Source: Vitis vinifera (lineage: Eukaryota; Streptophyta; Magnoliopsida; Vitales; Vitaceae). From it: a DNA stretch of 64,000 nucleotides. Positions 1-12,760 of the stretch are shown here, piece after piece. The stretch covers positions 18,423,501 to 18,487,500 of the forward strand of contig NC_081812.1 of the NCBI RefSeq assembly GCF_030704535.1. The letters are read 5' to 3'. The notes beneath the pieces are model-generated. The model saw nothing but the letters and a program-made list of their open reading frames with translations. It made no database searches and was not told where the DNA came from. How positions within the stretch are numbered: the first letter of the stretch is position 1; every line of letters starts with the position of its first letter. The position numbers were made by a program, and so were the translations under genes.

Positions 1-215
1 AAAAAATGATTTTTGAGTGGTTAATTTTTTTATATATATATATTTGTTTTTGTGGAAATCGTTTTCTCAAAAGATGATTTCTGAGTGGTTAATTTTTTTT
101 TATATGTTTGTTAGGATGGAAATGGTTTTTTCAAAAGACGATTTTTGAAGGATTAATTTTTTTTTTTTTTTTTATTGGTTTTGGTGGAAACCGTCTTTTC
201 AAAAGACGATTTATA
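1..215. repeat. Tandem repeat array, about 64-68 bp units
   Basis: Three to four diverged copies of an AT-rich unit run from the window edge. Each has a core like tcaaaagacgattt followed by gtggttaattttttt and a poly-T/TA spacer. The core recurs at about 67, 131 and 199, with a partial copy at the very start. The array is cut by the window boundary, so its full size is unknown. No coding potential is visible. Confidence 0.7.
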
Positions 216-724
216 AGTTCACAAAAAAAAACAACTTTCCTTCTTTTATGGCAAAAACTGTCGTAGATTTGGAATTACTTTTCGATAATTTAAGAATAAT
301 TTTTGAAGCACTTCGGCTCGTGGCCTGTTCACCCGTGTTTTGTGGGGAAAAAAAGGCAAAAGAGGACATAATTTGAAAGTGAAATCTTTGAGTTAAGAAT
401 GGGCCGACGGCATGCATATTTAGTGTTTAATACGATGGATGGGCTTGGATTTGAAACATGTAAAAGAGGGATGAAAAAGGCCTGGATCATTTTCATTTTT
501 GGAGGCAATCATCTATGTCCACGCATGATCTTGATCCCTCAGTGTCTAAAATGGAAATCATTGAAAGAAATTATTATCATGTTTGGAATATATTTGATGG
601 TGATGATGATGAAATATCAGAAGGTCTACATTTTAGTAGATCAAGAGACAACTAACTACATACATGGAAGATGGAAAAACACAGAGCCAATCCTTGCTAC
701 TAAGACGGTGAATTGGAGATTAGA
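216..724. other. Non-coding flank downstream of the carbonic anhydrase gene
   Basis: No convincing gene was seen here. The short open frames have no recognisable protein character. The part nearest 725 is expected to hold the 3' UTR and polyadenylation region of the minus-strand carbonic anhydrase gene, but no signal is clear enough to place. Confidence 0.4.
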
Positions 725-2755
725 TTAGAAATCACTGCCATCTGGAGTCTCATCATAAAGCTGAATGCGTCGGCCATTGAGAGGCTGGAGAGGGCGTGAG
801 TTGTCCTTGCAATCGGAATTCAAAGGAGCCTTCAGAGCAGCAACCTGGTCCTTGGATATATCTCTGATCTTGCCCAGGATGTGCCAGGCAACTTTCTCGG
901 AGCAGGGGGGAGTAGTGAGAGAACCCATGTATCTGTAATACCTGCGGGTGTTTCGCCTGATGAGCTTAGTGTCCATTGTCCCTAGAGAAACTTGAGATTG
1001 CTCATTGCTTGCACAAACATCCTTGGCCAGCTCGTCTAACTTATTCTTCAACTGCACCCATGTCCAAATCCCAATTATGGCCTTGTTTATAACTTATAAT
1101 AAGACCTAACGTCCTAAGCTAATAATAAGCATGAGCGAGAAAGAGAGAGAGAGAGAGAGAGAAGACATGTATGTACCTTGGAGAGGAGGGGATCAGCATC
1201 ACCATATTGGTAGAGGATGCCCACAACTGCTATGTTTCCATCATCAGTTCTGTGGACAAGATGCAGCTCTGCTGGATACCTGGCAAACCAAATCCCATCA
1301 ACCCAATAATATCCAAGGGTAAAGGTAAAAATACATGTCTGTTTATATGGGCTTCAATTGGTCAAGCCCTATATCATTAGGCCCATTGAGTGGACCACCA
1401 ACCGACTGAAGCCTCCTTGGTTGTATTAGACTCTTACTATTAAAGGGATAGAGAAAGAGAGGGAGGTCTTACTGGAGTCCATCAATACGGTGCTCAGAAG
1501 GAGAGTGCCAGTGCATTTGCTTCAAGCTGTAGTTCTTACCATCTACTAACAACACTCCCACGTCTTCGTCAAAGCGCACCTGCCAATTTTCACCGTGAAA
1601 ACCATTCTGCTGCTTCACCATAACTATCAATCACTGATGTAAATCACATAATAGTATGATAGGTTAATAATTCCAAGCCCAGTCCCCTTTGTCTAGTCTT
1701 TTACAAAAATAGAATATAGGTCATAACTAGTAATTCCATCCCAAATGATACTATAGAATAATCCTACTGCTAATGTCCTTAATGGTATGGTCGGCCCACT
1801 CCCCATTATGGCTGGGCTTGAACTGCTGGACTTGGGCTGGCACCACTTTTTGGCAAGTTCCGGACTCTTCCTCTCAAACTAATCCAATCGGAATGTAAAA
1901 CAATGTCACCGAATTTGGTATCAAACTGTATAATCTGAATCCATACATGACGTAATATTCCACTTTTCGATACGTATCAAATCAATATTATATTCAGGCC
2001 CTAAATAATATACAGGTCAGGCTACCACCTTGATCTACATACCTGATAAAAGAAGCCGTATTATTCTTTGAAATGAATGGAAAGTATGACATAAATACCT
2101 CTTCTTTTCGTCCAAAATTTTTAGTCGGCATGAAAGCTTTTCCATTCACAAAATCACTTTCATGCTTATCATTTTTATTTTAAAATCTCAAAAAAAAAAA
2201 AAAAAAAATCAAAAATCAAAACCCATTATTGGTATCAGCTTCTCACCAAGTTACCCATTGTATGAATATAAAAAGAAGTGAGAATAAAATGGCGAAAAAA
2301 AGAAAGAAAGAAAAGATGAAGTGCAAACCCCAACGTTGAAGCCATTGTTAACCAAAGTGGATTTTCCAGGACGATAATTTCTGGATAAGGGTTTCAAATT
2401 TGGATTAAGCTCAGTTTTGTTGGTGATTATGTCAACTGGAGACTGCGATTTCCCAACTACGCATTCTTGGAATTGCGGATGCAACTTTCCCCAGTTGGCT
2501 GGTCCCATTTGTCCCGCGTAACTGAACGGAACTTCTTCCAGCTCTGATGCCATCCCATGCACAAATTTATTCAAAAAACCAACAAAAAAAAAGTTTTAAA
2601 AAAAGAGAAGTGAATGGTGATTGGTGACAGTAAGAAGAAGAAGATGAATGAGAGAGAATAAGGATACCCTCCGTGGTAAAGGCAAAAGCAGGAACATGCA
2701 GTAAAGCGAAAGCGAGGATGATGAAGCAGAAGGAGGAGGAGGATGGAGTGGCCAT
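725..2755 (-). CDS. Alpha-type carbonic anhydrase (secretory, ACA7/nectarin-3-like), 5 exons
   Basis: It catalyses reversible CO2 hydration and is probably secreted or routed through the ER. Exons read on the minus strand are about 2755-2668, 2553-2329, 1612-1473, 1279-1177 and 1051-725. The N-terminus is a hydrophobic signal-peptide-like segment (CFIILAFALLHVPAFAF). Exon 2 holds the family motif GPANWGKL and the first conserved cysteine (QECVVGKSQSPVDI). Exon 3 has HWHSPSEH, the first two zinc histidines, and exon 4 has ELHLVH, the third. Exon 5 has GSLTTPPCSEKVAW (disulfide partner and substrate pocket) and ends RPLQPLNGRRIQ. The whole zinc triad is intact. Two upstream in-frame ATGs exist at 2779 and 2767; 2755 is preferred because it has the best context (AGCAATGGCC) and a TATA box lies only about 50 bp upstream. 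The exon 2/3 junction is the least certain. Symbol withheld because several ACA paralogues fit. Confidence 0.9.
1142..1163. repeat. (GA)n microsatellite in the carbonic anhydrase intron
   Basis: About ten GA units lie in intron 4, starting roughly 15 bp from the exon 4 donor (GTACAT) on the minus strand. Read in the gene's sense it is a CT-rich tract just after the donor site. Confidence 0.8.
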
Positions 2756-2805
2756 TGCTAGTCTCATGAAAATACTCATCAATATCTTGGGTGTATAGAG
2801 CTGGC

Positions 2806-2812
2806 TTTATAT
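2806..2812 (-). promoter_or_regulatory. Probable TATA box of the carbonic anhydrase gene
   Basis: The minus strand reads ATATAAA in CATATAAAGCC, 51 bp upstream of the chosen ATG at 2755. A normal 25-35 bp spacing would put transcription start near 2780, almost on top of the two upstream ATGs and so favouring 2755. Inference from position and motif only. Confidence 0.5.
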
Positions 2813-4487
2813 GTCTCCAATATGCCTTAAAAGAACTAGTGGTTGGACTCCTCTCCACCACCACCCTCCAAGGCCTTCTCCCAATTTTAGAGATCTTCTC
2901 ACCTAAACTTTTGTGGCACCTTTGCTTTCTCCCTCTCCCCTATTTATATGCACATCATCTTTCCTCCCACTCATTAGGCTGACCTTTTTTTATTTTTTTA
3001 TTTTTTTTGGGGTGTTTTAGTTTTAACCAACTAACAACAACCCATTATTGGGAAAAGACACATTTAGTAAATTATTTTTTTATTTTATTTATGTTTTCTT
3101 ACAAATTATATTAAAATTAATTATTATGACACCATATGCCAACCCATGAAAATCTGATTCTCACCATTTCTTATCATCATTTACTCAACTATTTTCATTT
3201 TTATCATTTCTCTTGCCACTTGATTTAACCAGTGACCATAAAAGTATTTATTAAAAAAAAAAGTGAAAATGGAAGTGAAGGAAGCAAAAACACTACCATC
3301 TTGGACCAAAACTCAAAGCAATTTAGCTGAAGAGGAAATGGAAGTTAATGGAGGATTCAAAATAGGACCATATTGGTCTTCAATCGAAAAACCCATCAAT
3401 CTCCACCCCTTAACTCCTCTACCTGAAATCTGGTTGTATTTTCAGGATTTAAGAAAAAGTTATTTTTTCAAAAGGAATTTCAAGCTTAAAATAAATGCTG
3501 GTTATTTCCCAAATCCAATGTAGCACACTACTCAAAGGTCATCAATTGATGGATGCTTCATGTTTGCTCTATTCATTTCAACCACTCATTGCCTTAGTGG
3601 GCTCCTCTCTCCAGTCTCCACCTCAAACATTTACCCTACTGTCAGAGTCCTGTGCTTTTTGGTTTTCGTCTTTTTATTAGTAATAATCCTTTAACTCACC
3701 TCTCTAACAAACACAATCTTAATTTTTGGTTGCCACCCAGTAGAAAAAATATATTAGGCAAGCAGTGAGGGCTTAAGCATCGAATTCAATTCATATTTTT
3801 TAGTCATATTTGGCATATGAAATCTTAAAGAAATTATTGAGGGTTAAGAGACTCTGACCAGACTTGGACTGTAGTGTTCCAATTGTCTGAAAACATTAAG
3901 TATATGCTGAATCACGGGCATGGTGTAGACTTGATAATAAGTGTTAATAAAAATGAATAGAAAGGGGTATGTTTGGACAGGAAGCTCCAAATCACAAATC
4001 CAATCCCATGATGGCAGGATCCCATCAGAGTAAAAGCAGTGGAACAAATGTAAAGACATCTACACATGACTGGATGGTATCAGCATCTCAACTTTTTTTT
4101 AGTCTAAAGACAAACACAACCTTACAGTGGATGGCAACCCTACCAATCCTCAAAACACATGCCCATCCCTAAGCTTCTTCTGTCTCCATACCACACTTTC
4201 TATTTGGTCCCTATTTCGTCCCTATTTCTCCCAATTAAAATAGACGTTACAACTGTAGAATATATGAGATATAAGTCAGTCAGTGGTAGGACTTCAACAT
4301 ACTGTGGCATATATTACCCACACCCAGACCACTAAAACCTAAAAGAATAATTATTTTAAAAAATAATATAATTTAGCATAACTTGCCGAAGCTGGGTTAG
4401 AGTGCCTAAGTGAGCTGATATGACTCAATAAATGAGATAAATAAAGGAAACAATTTTTAAAAGTTTTAAAACTATTCAAAAACAACC

Positions 4488-4535
<48 letters not shown>

Positions 4536-6449
4536 CTCTATGTGAGAACAATCTCTCCCTAAAAAATTAGAAAGAAAAGAATACATTTTCTTATATCTCT
4601 CTCAAAATAAAAAAAAGAATACAATTTTTCTTTCTAAAAATATTGAAGTCCTTTCTCTTGAATTTTTTTTCTATTTCCATGAAAACAAAAGTTAAAGCTC
4701 TTATACCATGAAAAAAAATGACACTCATATCAGTAATTCCATTTATGACTAGAGACGAGAAAATTGATTAATGAAACAACCAATTAAGATTCTTAGACAT
4801 CTCAAAAAGTAGCATGAAAGTCTTATTTTATATCATAACTGATCACACATATTTTACATCAACCAACCCAGATTCAAGTTATGAGGAAATAATATGGGAT
4901 GATCAAATTTGGAATATCTATATCTATATATATATATTATTCTGATCTAGGACAAATGAAAAGGCAGAGCCAGTTCAATCAGAAATACTTTATGAAATGT
5001 GATATCCCCACCAAGTCCCATTTGGGAAGTGAGGAGCAAGGGACTATCAATTATCGATAGCAACAAGAAGTGATGTTAAAAGACAGAACAGCTATTCATC
5101 AGAAACCCACTGATTAGAACAGGGAAACATATTTTAAACAGGTTACTACAACCTCTAGTGAGATGTAATTAAGTTTTAGCCCTAGGAAACAATAAGTAAA
5201 TAACTAAAATTACAGAGACACAAGATCATATTATATATCATGTTTACTAAAACAAGAACATCGTTAACTGTAACATATATGATAAAAATGGCATGATGAC
5301 AGAAGAATCATATTTGTACTAAAAAAAAAATAATAATAACAATCAACTATTGTGGACCATCATAAATAGAAAGTGGAACACGAAGAAGACAGGATATGAA
5401 AGGGGCATAAAATTGGGATATGCATGAACCCTCTCCTCTTAAAGTGCAGGAATCAGATACCATATCCTGGGATATCACAATGCACTCAAGAAATAAAAAA
5501 TTATGCAAGGTGAGAATATGATGGAAGTCTCGTATTAGTGACCATGTATCAATCCACCTGTCCCAGAGAATGGCTAGACCAGGTGCTACCTGTTGACAAC
5601 TCTTTTCTTCTAAGCTTCAAGCTCAGATAAGGATGGATTCTCCATCTGTCAACTTGAATATACTACAGCCCTACATTGTGGAGGACCACAGACCACACTA
5701 CGAAAGTTCTAGAGATCTTTTTTTTTTTAAGAAGACCTTTTCAAGCAAATTTCTATCAATAATGCAGCTGCTTTAGAAAATTTTGAATAATTACATGGAG
5801 GAGAGGAGAAAGGGGCCAGGGTACTATGGCTTTAATTTTTCCCTTTCCTGTGTAGGTTACTAAAATATAGTAACCAATCATACTAGTGTACATTATCCCA
5901 GTCGTTTAGTCGACAAACCAGCCTGGCCTCAATCTTGTCTGCATGTGAAGGGCACCACATCCTATCACAAGCTAAGTCATTGGAGAGCTCCTAATTTTTA
6001 GACTCCAAATGAGTGTTGAACAAAGATTCTTCACTGTTTTGAACACTAATCAGCAACAAAGGAAGAGTGTATGGAAAGGGGAAGTGTGGGTGGGCAACTA
6101 GAAACGCAAACATTTGGAGAAATACACCTATTGAATCTGGTCCAACACTAAAAAATAGGGGGGAAATGTCCCCCAAATCAGCTGAAGGCATCAAAGCGAA
6201 AACTCCTACATTGACATTAATGAAAAAATAAAAATGTTACGATGTCATGAGATGCACCCATTTCCCTGGCAGACCCAGCACCAAGTTAGAGCACCTCCAT
6301 TCCATTATAATTGAAATACAAGATGATATGATGGGTACATATGTAGAGGCATTTTAGATATGACAACAAAGTTCAGACGCTACAAACAAAACAGAATGCA
6401 GATAATATACAAAAGCATAAAGGCCTTGAACACTTCTTGAAATTTTTGC
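2813..6449. other. Intergenic region with no supported gene
   Basis: AT-rich DNA between the tail-to-head minus-strand genes. It holds short open frames without family resemblance, a long AT dinucleotide run (4489-4531) and A/T homopolymers. The part nearest 2813 should contain the carbonic anhydrase promoter. The part nearest 6450 should contain the 3' UTR of the next gene. I see no intact mobile element here. Confidence 0.5.
4489..4531. repeat. (AT)n microsatellite
   Basis: About 21 uninterrupted AT units in intergenic DNA. Likely length-polymorphic. Confidence 0.9.
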
Positions 6450-9400
6450 TTATTGAAGAGCATATGTTGCTTTTAGATATTCCACAATTTCTGCACTTTC
6501 AAACATTTTCACTCCAGTGTTTGGATCTTCTAAATAAGGTGCCTGTCAACCATAGTAGGAGTTAAAACAATCTTTTACCATTCTATGCCATATGACACAA
6601 TAAATGAAAAAAATGCCATAGATGAGAATAATTGTCACAGAACAAAAAGGAGGATACCTGAAAATGTCTAGCTTTCTGATACAGTAGTTGACGTTTTGGG
6701 CTGCCACGGGCACAACTGCATAACCATAGTATTTGAATAGAGCCTCAGTACAGAAAAAGATAAATACCTAAAGATATCAAAATAATTAAATGCGTCTCTA
6801 GAGCTAAGAAATAGAGGAAAAACCACAAAAAAAAAAAGGTCAGTGGAAATACTTGCTGTGCATTTCTAACTTTGTATCTAATTTCCATAGTGTTTCTGAA
6901 ACATCATCAAGATTTTCAGCTTCTTAGGCCAACTAAAACACATTCGAAAATTCTTTTTTTCCTTTTCCCTTTTCCCTTTTTTTGGGTTCACTTCCTTCCC
7001 ACTAAATTCAAACTGTTTGATGAACATGGCCACTTCCCCACAATGTTACATCCTTAATTCATGAGACTCTCATCTACCCTATTTCTACTTCCACAAAAAC
7101 CATAGGCTTGCAACCTATGGCAGATACAACTCTGGATTCAACTCATTCAAGAACAAAATAACTTTTTTGGACCATCTTCAATTCTTAGTCTCCAAAGTGA
7201 AACCAAAATTAAATGGATATAAAGCGTAAGAAACTTTGAATCTGGAGCCAGTAATGCATGACGTAATCCCAATAGATTCATACAAAGTTTTATTCCGTCT
7301 GATAATTCCAATGTTTGGCTAGTTCAGGAATGGAATCGAACCTGGAACCTCTAGCATCCCTACCCCAACCAACCCCTTGCCACTGGAACGAAGACTGAAG
7401 CACATTTTTTCTTCTCTTCTGTATGTGTATTAATATTGATTTTGAATTAGCTTTGAAATCGTTACAAGAATATTTGTTTCAATTTCCTTTGGTCAAATCA
7501 ATGGCAATACTGCACTAATTTATAATTATAGAAAAAAAAAAAAAGCAGCAGCAGTTAAAGAATGCAGTAGAACATAAGCTTGCAAATAACTCAGAAACAA
7601 GAATATTGTGAGGAATCTAGCCAGTTCAAAGGACCACATCTAGACTTTACCTGCGCAGTATGTGTGGTAACTCTAGCTCAACAATCACTTCTCGTACAAC
7701 TTTGCAGAATGGAGAAGCCTGAGAATGAAGATGGGAAACTTCATAACAAATGCCAAGAATGCTAGCTACTTATTTCACAATAAACCAGGCAAGGCCAAGA
7801 AATCAAAGCCTTGCATCTTAATTTAGCACCTCCACAACTAGCCATATGCATTAATCTACAAATTTCAAATATGATTGGTCCTCTACTAACCTCATATGCC
7901 CATAGTTCAAGTGGTTTGGGTGGTAGCTTTGACGGTGTATAAGAGCTCCCCTGCAGAAGTGGCAATATTAGATGGTTCGAGGTGAGTCTGTATACCATAA
8001 CATTTTTTAATGCAGTAAACTTCAATACCTCCACATAAGCCTTGACTTAATTTCATTAGCAGAAATACTTGCCCAAAAAATACATATCAATGACATATTT
8101 TCAAAGGTTTGTCCTCAAAAATTTTAGAAAAACTAGTAAATCCGTACGTTATATCAACATTATCGATAAGCAAATGAAAACTCCACTGGACTGAATTCAA
8201 AATTTAATATAAAACTTTTACTAAGGATGGTTCAAACCAATTTTCTTAAGCTTTAATTATTCAGCCTCGTTTTTATGTTATCTTGACAAGGCTTTATTAA
8301 ATTTTTCTAAAAGAAAAAAATAGAAATAAAGAGAATAACTGAATAAGCAAAAGAGAATTTTAATAATTATTTTTAAAAATTGATCTTTTTTTTTTGACAA
8401 TTTTTTACCATAAGCAAACATCTTTTAAACTCTCTAAAAAATAATTTAAGAACAACTTGAAAAGAAGTCATAATCATACCAGTAGCTCAGAAGAGAACAT
8501 TTAGTTTCCAAATTATAGCATTTACTGAAACAAAGTTAATGTATAAATAATCGTTTCTTGAATAGATTTTTGTTTATACTAGTGCGTGTTTGTCCTCCCT
8601 CACTTATCCATCAAGATTAAATAATCTTACATCAAAATTAAAGAAAATTACCAAATTATCAAACCTACACAATAAGTGTCAAAATTAAGCAAAATCACCA
8701 AATTTAAATCATCTTACGTCAAATTCACAAAGATAAAATAATCTCATTTAGAATAGGGAGATATGGTAAAAGTTATTAATCAAATTTACCATAACAAAAG
8801 AATCGAAATTAAAAAATTAATCAAAAAATAAAATCAAAGAACAGAAAGCAAAACAAAACAAAAAAAAAAAAAACAGAAAGGGAAGAAGAAGAAGAAGAAG
8901 AAAAAGGTAATCATTACATACTTATCAATCATGTTAATATCTCTTTGTTACCATTACATACTTATTATTAATAATGTTAATATCTCATTTTTTTTAACAA
9001 GGATAAAATGGTAATCATTCATGTAATATGAAGCAAACTTGTATTATAACATATTTACCACTATCTCACCTTTAAGAAAGATTTGAGGAGGAGATGACCA
9101 ATGCAATAAAATTAGATGTTGGATATGGATGAGAATAATTCATGCAATATGGTTTTTTGGGTAAAAGAAAGTCTACAAACATTTGAGACATTTATAATTT
9201 TAAACATAAGTGATATTGTTGCCATTTTTCAATAGGTAAAGGAGGAAATGAAAATGGTGGGTGGTAAGGGATCAACAGGCGGGTTTGTTTATGAAATAAT
9301 AGAACAAATTAATGATATATTTTTAATAGGTGAGAATTAGAGAGGTTATTGATAGGATGAGAACAAGAAAAGTTTGGTTATGTGGGAATAGCAATAGGTG

Positions 9401-12400
9401 GATTGCATGAAAAGCCTTGAATATATCAAATTGTAAAAGAAATAAACAATATGCTTTTAATCAGTGAAATATTTAGAGAAATTATAGCCAGGATATGAGG
9501 GGATATAAGTTATAAAATAAGGTAATTTGAGGAAAGAAGGACTTCTATAAAGCATAAATATAGATATAAATGTACAAATTAAGAAAAACCATCTGACCTT
9601 CCCCATGCGACCAATCATAGCAAAACCTTCTGTCAAAGTCTACAATAGAATGAGTCAGAATACAAAAAACAATAAACTTTCCAAAATCCACTTTCCACAG
9701 ATTGGCATACAGAGTTGACCACTAACCGTTAGTAGACCAAGTGACAACATAAAAGGGACATTTCCATCACCTATAGAAAAGAGATAAATGGAATATAATT
9801 AATACCATTGTGGAACACAGTAAGAAGAGCACAATGCACAAGGAGATGTCAAAAATGCAAATTAAAAATCATTTAAACGTCTAATGAGAAAAACCATCAT
9901 CTAAATCCAAAGAAAGCCATAGTAAGGGACTTTTCATTAGCAGTGAGTCTTATTTATACCAAAGTGGAATTCTCTCAATCCAATAATGTAGAATTTTGTT
10001 ATCTTCCTCTGTCATAGATGTGCAATTTATTGATGATTAACTGATGAGAAAACAATCAACTGCCTGAAACAAATCCACCGAAACTAGATTGGTGTAATGA
10101 GGTATACCATATTTCCCAACCAAATACTTAATTATGTCATCCGATTCATACATTGCAACTCCTGTGTTTGGATCCACCTGCACTTAGAAACAAAATTTTG
10201 AAGCTTAGCACCTGTTTGGACGCACCCCTTGTGCATAATAAGCTTTAATCCAAAGGCTTGATGTTTTAAGAGATGCAAATTATGATACTAAAAAACTAAA
10301 ATTTAAAATAGAAGTATAAAAGTGATGTGGGCTGTCAGTTGGCCAGATATAAGGCTCCAGTGGCCTTAATTAGGACAAAACAGGGTACAGCATTCTAGAG
10401 TTCCAAGATAAAAATCAAGAACTCAGCAGACTGAAATGGCAATTTTTTTGGTTGCAGTGATCTCAACCCAGAAAATAGGGCACATCAAGCCGCATTTTGA
10501 ACTGACATACCAACAGGGTACCACACTTCACTGTCTCCACCTTATCTTTACAATTTTTGATACCCATTCATCACCTTCCCCACTTGCATTGTCAACTTAC
10601 ACAGCTCTATTGAATATCAACCAGCTAGGTTAAACACCACAGTTGATTAATCATCAGGATTGATATGGTTTTATAGTTTTCAGTGCAATCCAACTCAAAG
10701 ACCGAATCAAATTGCCTGGGGGTATGGTTTCTAGGTAACTAACCTGGGCCAACTTCTAAAACATTAAAAGCAAGAAGTCATAAATAAGAGCCAATAAACT
10801 ACAAGAGTTGCATCTATGTTAGCTTTCTCTTAAATATTTTTAGAAGGGATATTAAGTTAACTACCTTGGACCAAATAACACCATAGAACAAATCCCTGTG
10901 GGCTGTGGCTTAGTATCAGCACTTTCACGAAAAAATTGAGGTTATATTTCGTGCTTGTGAGACTTACCCAGTAAAGAAAACTGAATTGAATGATATGTAC
11001 TACTCAAATAGATCCAGAGTTGTGGTATTATGGTCAACAAGAATTTGGCATATCCACATGGTCTGTCTTTATACTCAAGATGCCATTATAAACAGTGACT
11101 TTTTGCTGCTGGTGTTAGTTTAGGAAATTAAGTTGTTATCAGACCATTACAGTGTGAAATGTGATACCATCAAAGTGCTAGGGAACCGTTTAGAAGCAGT
11201 TTCAATTCATATTGGATCAGCCCACAGTTGAATTGATTGTGTCATGGCAACTTCCTTGAATGAGGGTTCGCTGATGTTCATTAATTTAAACCCTATCTTT
11301 AGATAGTTCTAAATGCCTATTAACAATTTCCATACTAATCCATCAAACTTTTAACCAGGTTCCTTCTAATTGTTTATTTATGCATATTGGGAAGAAAGGA
11401 GCTTCTGAAACCAGAACATCTCAAACCAACACCCAATATCTAATCGTAGGTCAAACTTCACCACCTTTAGGGACCAACATTAAGAAGGAGCAAAGATGTA
11501 CACTGATGAAAGAAGTGAAACATATTTTGTTTGGGGATTTAATGAGAGAGGCCCTTTTTTTCACTTTTGCAGGGGGGGTCTTTCCCAAACACTATATGAA
11601 GACAACAATGTACTTTTTCTTCCCACTATAACAGCCATGACTCATGATTTTTCTTAATTTGCAGCAGGGATTGTAATTGAAACGAAACATAGGAATGTTA
11701 TCAAACCATGTAAGGGAACTGCTGTTTTCCACCCATCTGAGCAACCTTGGGACGGAAATTTGGACCATTTCTTGGGCACGGATAAAACAGAACATCAAGA
11801 TCCAGCACTGCTACAATTTCCCTAACCTGTACACACTCAGAAATGTTAGTCCACACTAAAGAATGCATTTAATTTAACAAAGCAATATGTCAGTAAAAGT
11901 GCAATCATTCATGAAGATGTGTGTGATGGGCCTGGGCCTATTGTCCAATTAAGCTTGCAATTGATCAAACTCATGGCCAACCAAAATCCTAAGATCTTAG
12001 CAGTTCTCCATCTCCTTAATGAAGCACCCTCAACACCATTCTAATCTTAGGAAGACAAAGTTTAGCATCAAGAGCTAAACATGCATGCCTGAAATTGTCC
12101 TGATTATTTGGGGCATGTTCATTGAACCATATGTTACTGTAAAATCATCTGAGAGTTACACTGAGGTTGGAACATTTCAGATCAATAAGATAAGAAAGTC
12201 ATGTGTATGGTGCAATAGATCTTCTCTAGGCATCTCATGCATATCTCAAGATAAAACATAGGACAAACATGCAACCAAATGCTTTACAAGCCTAGACATA
12301 TCCTTTATAAATAAAAAGAACCCATTCAGGTTGATTTTTTACCTTCCGACAAAATGGACAGCTGAGGTTTCCACGTGATCCATGAAAATCCATATCCAGA

Positions 12401-12707
12401 GAAATCAACATATTCATTCAGTCTTAATTCATCACAATGCCAAGTGAAAATTACTAGTGAGGAAAAGAAGAAATAGATATGACAACTTAGAGTTCGGAGT
12501 AAGCATCATATCCATTAATGACTACTAAAGCCAAAATCAAACAAATTGAATTGGAAAATGAAGTACCTTTCAAATTCATATATCTCAATTGGTTTCTCTG
12601 GTCGAGGGCCCACTTTTGAAGTCTCTTTCACCTTGAAACCTAGATAATAGAGTGTAACCATAAACTCACAGATCAACATATAATAAAAATATAAAAATGA
12701 ACTAATT

Positions 12708-12760
<53 letters not shown>

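Noticed and set aside
1131-1380. Open frames overlapping the carbonic anhydrase exon on the plus strand
   Set aside because: They are antisense shadows of exon 4 and the adjacent GA repeat.
7332-7386. A possible tRNA gene because of the perfect B box
   Set aside because: No acceptor stem or anticodon arm can be formed, and a diverged copy exists elsewhere; SINE-like fragment is the better reading.
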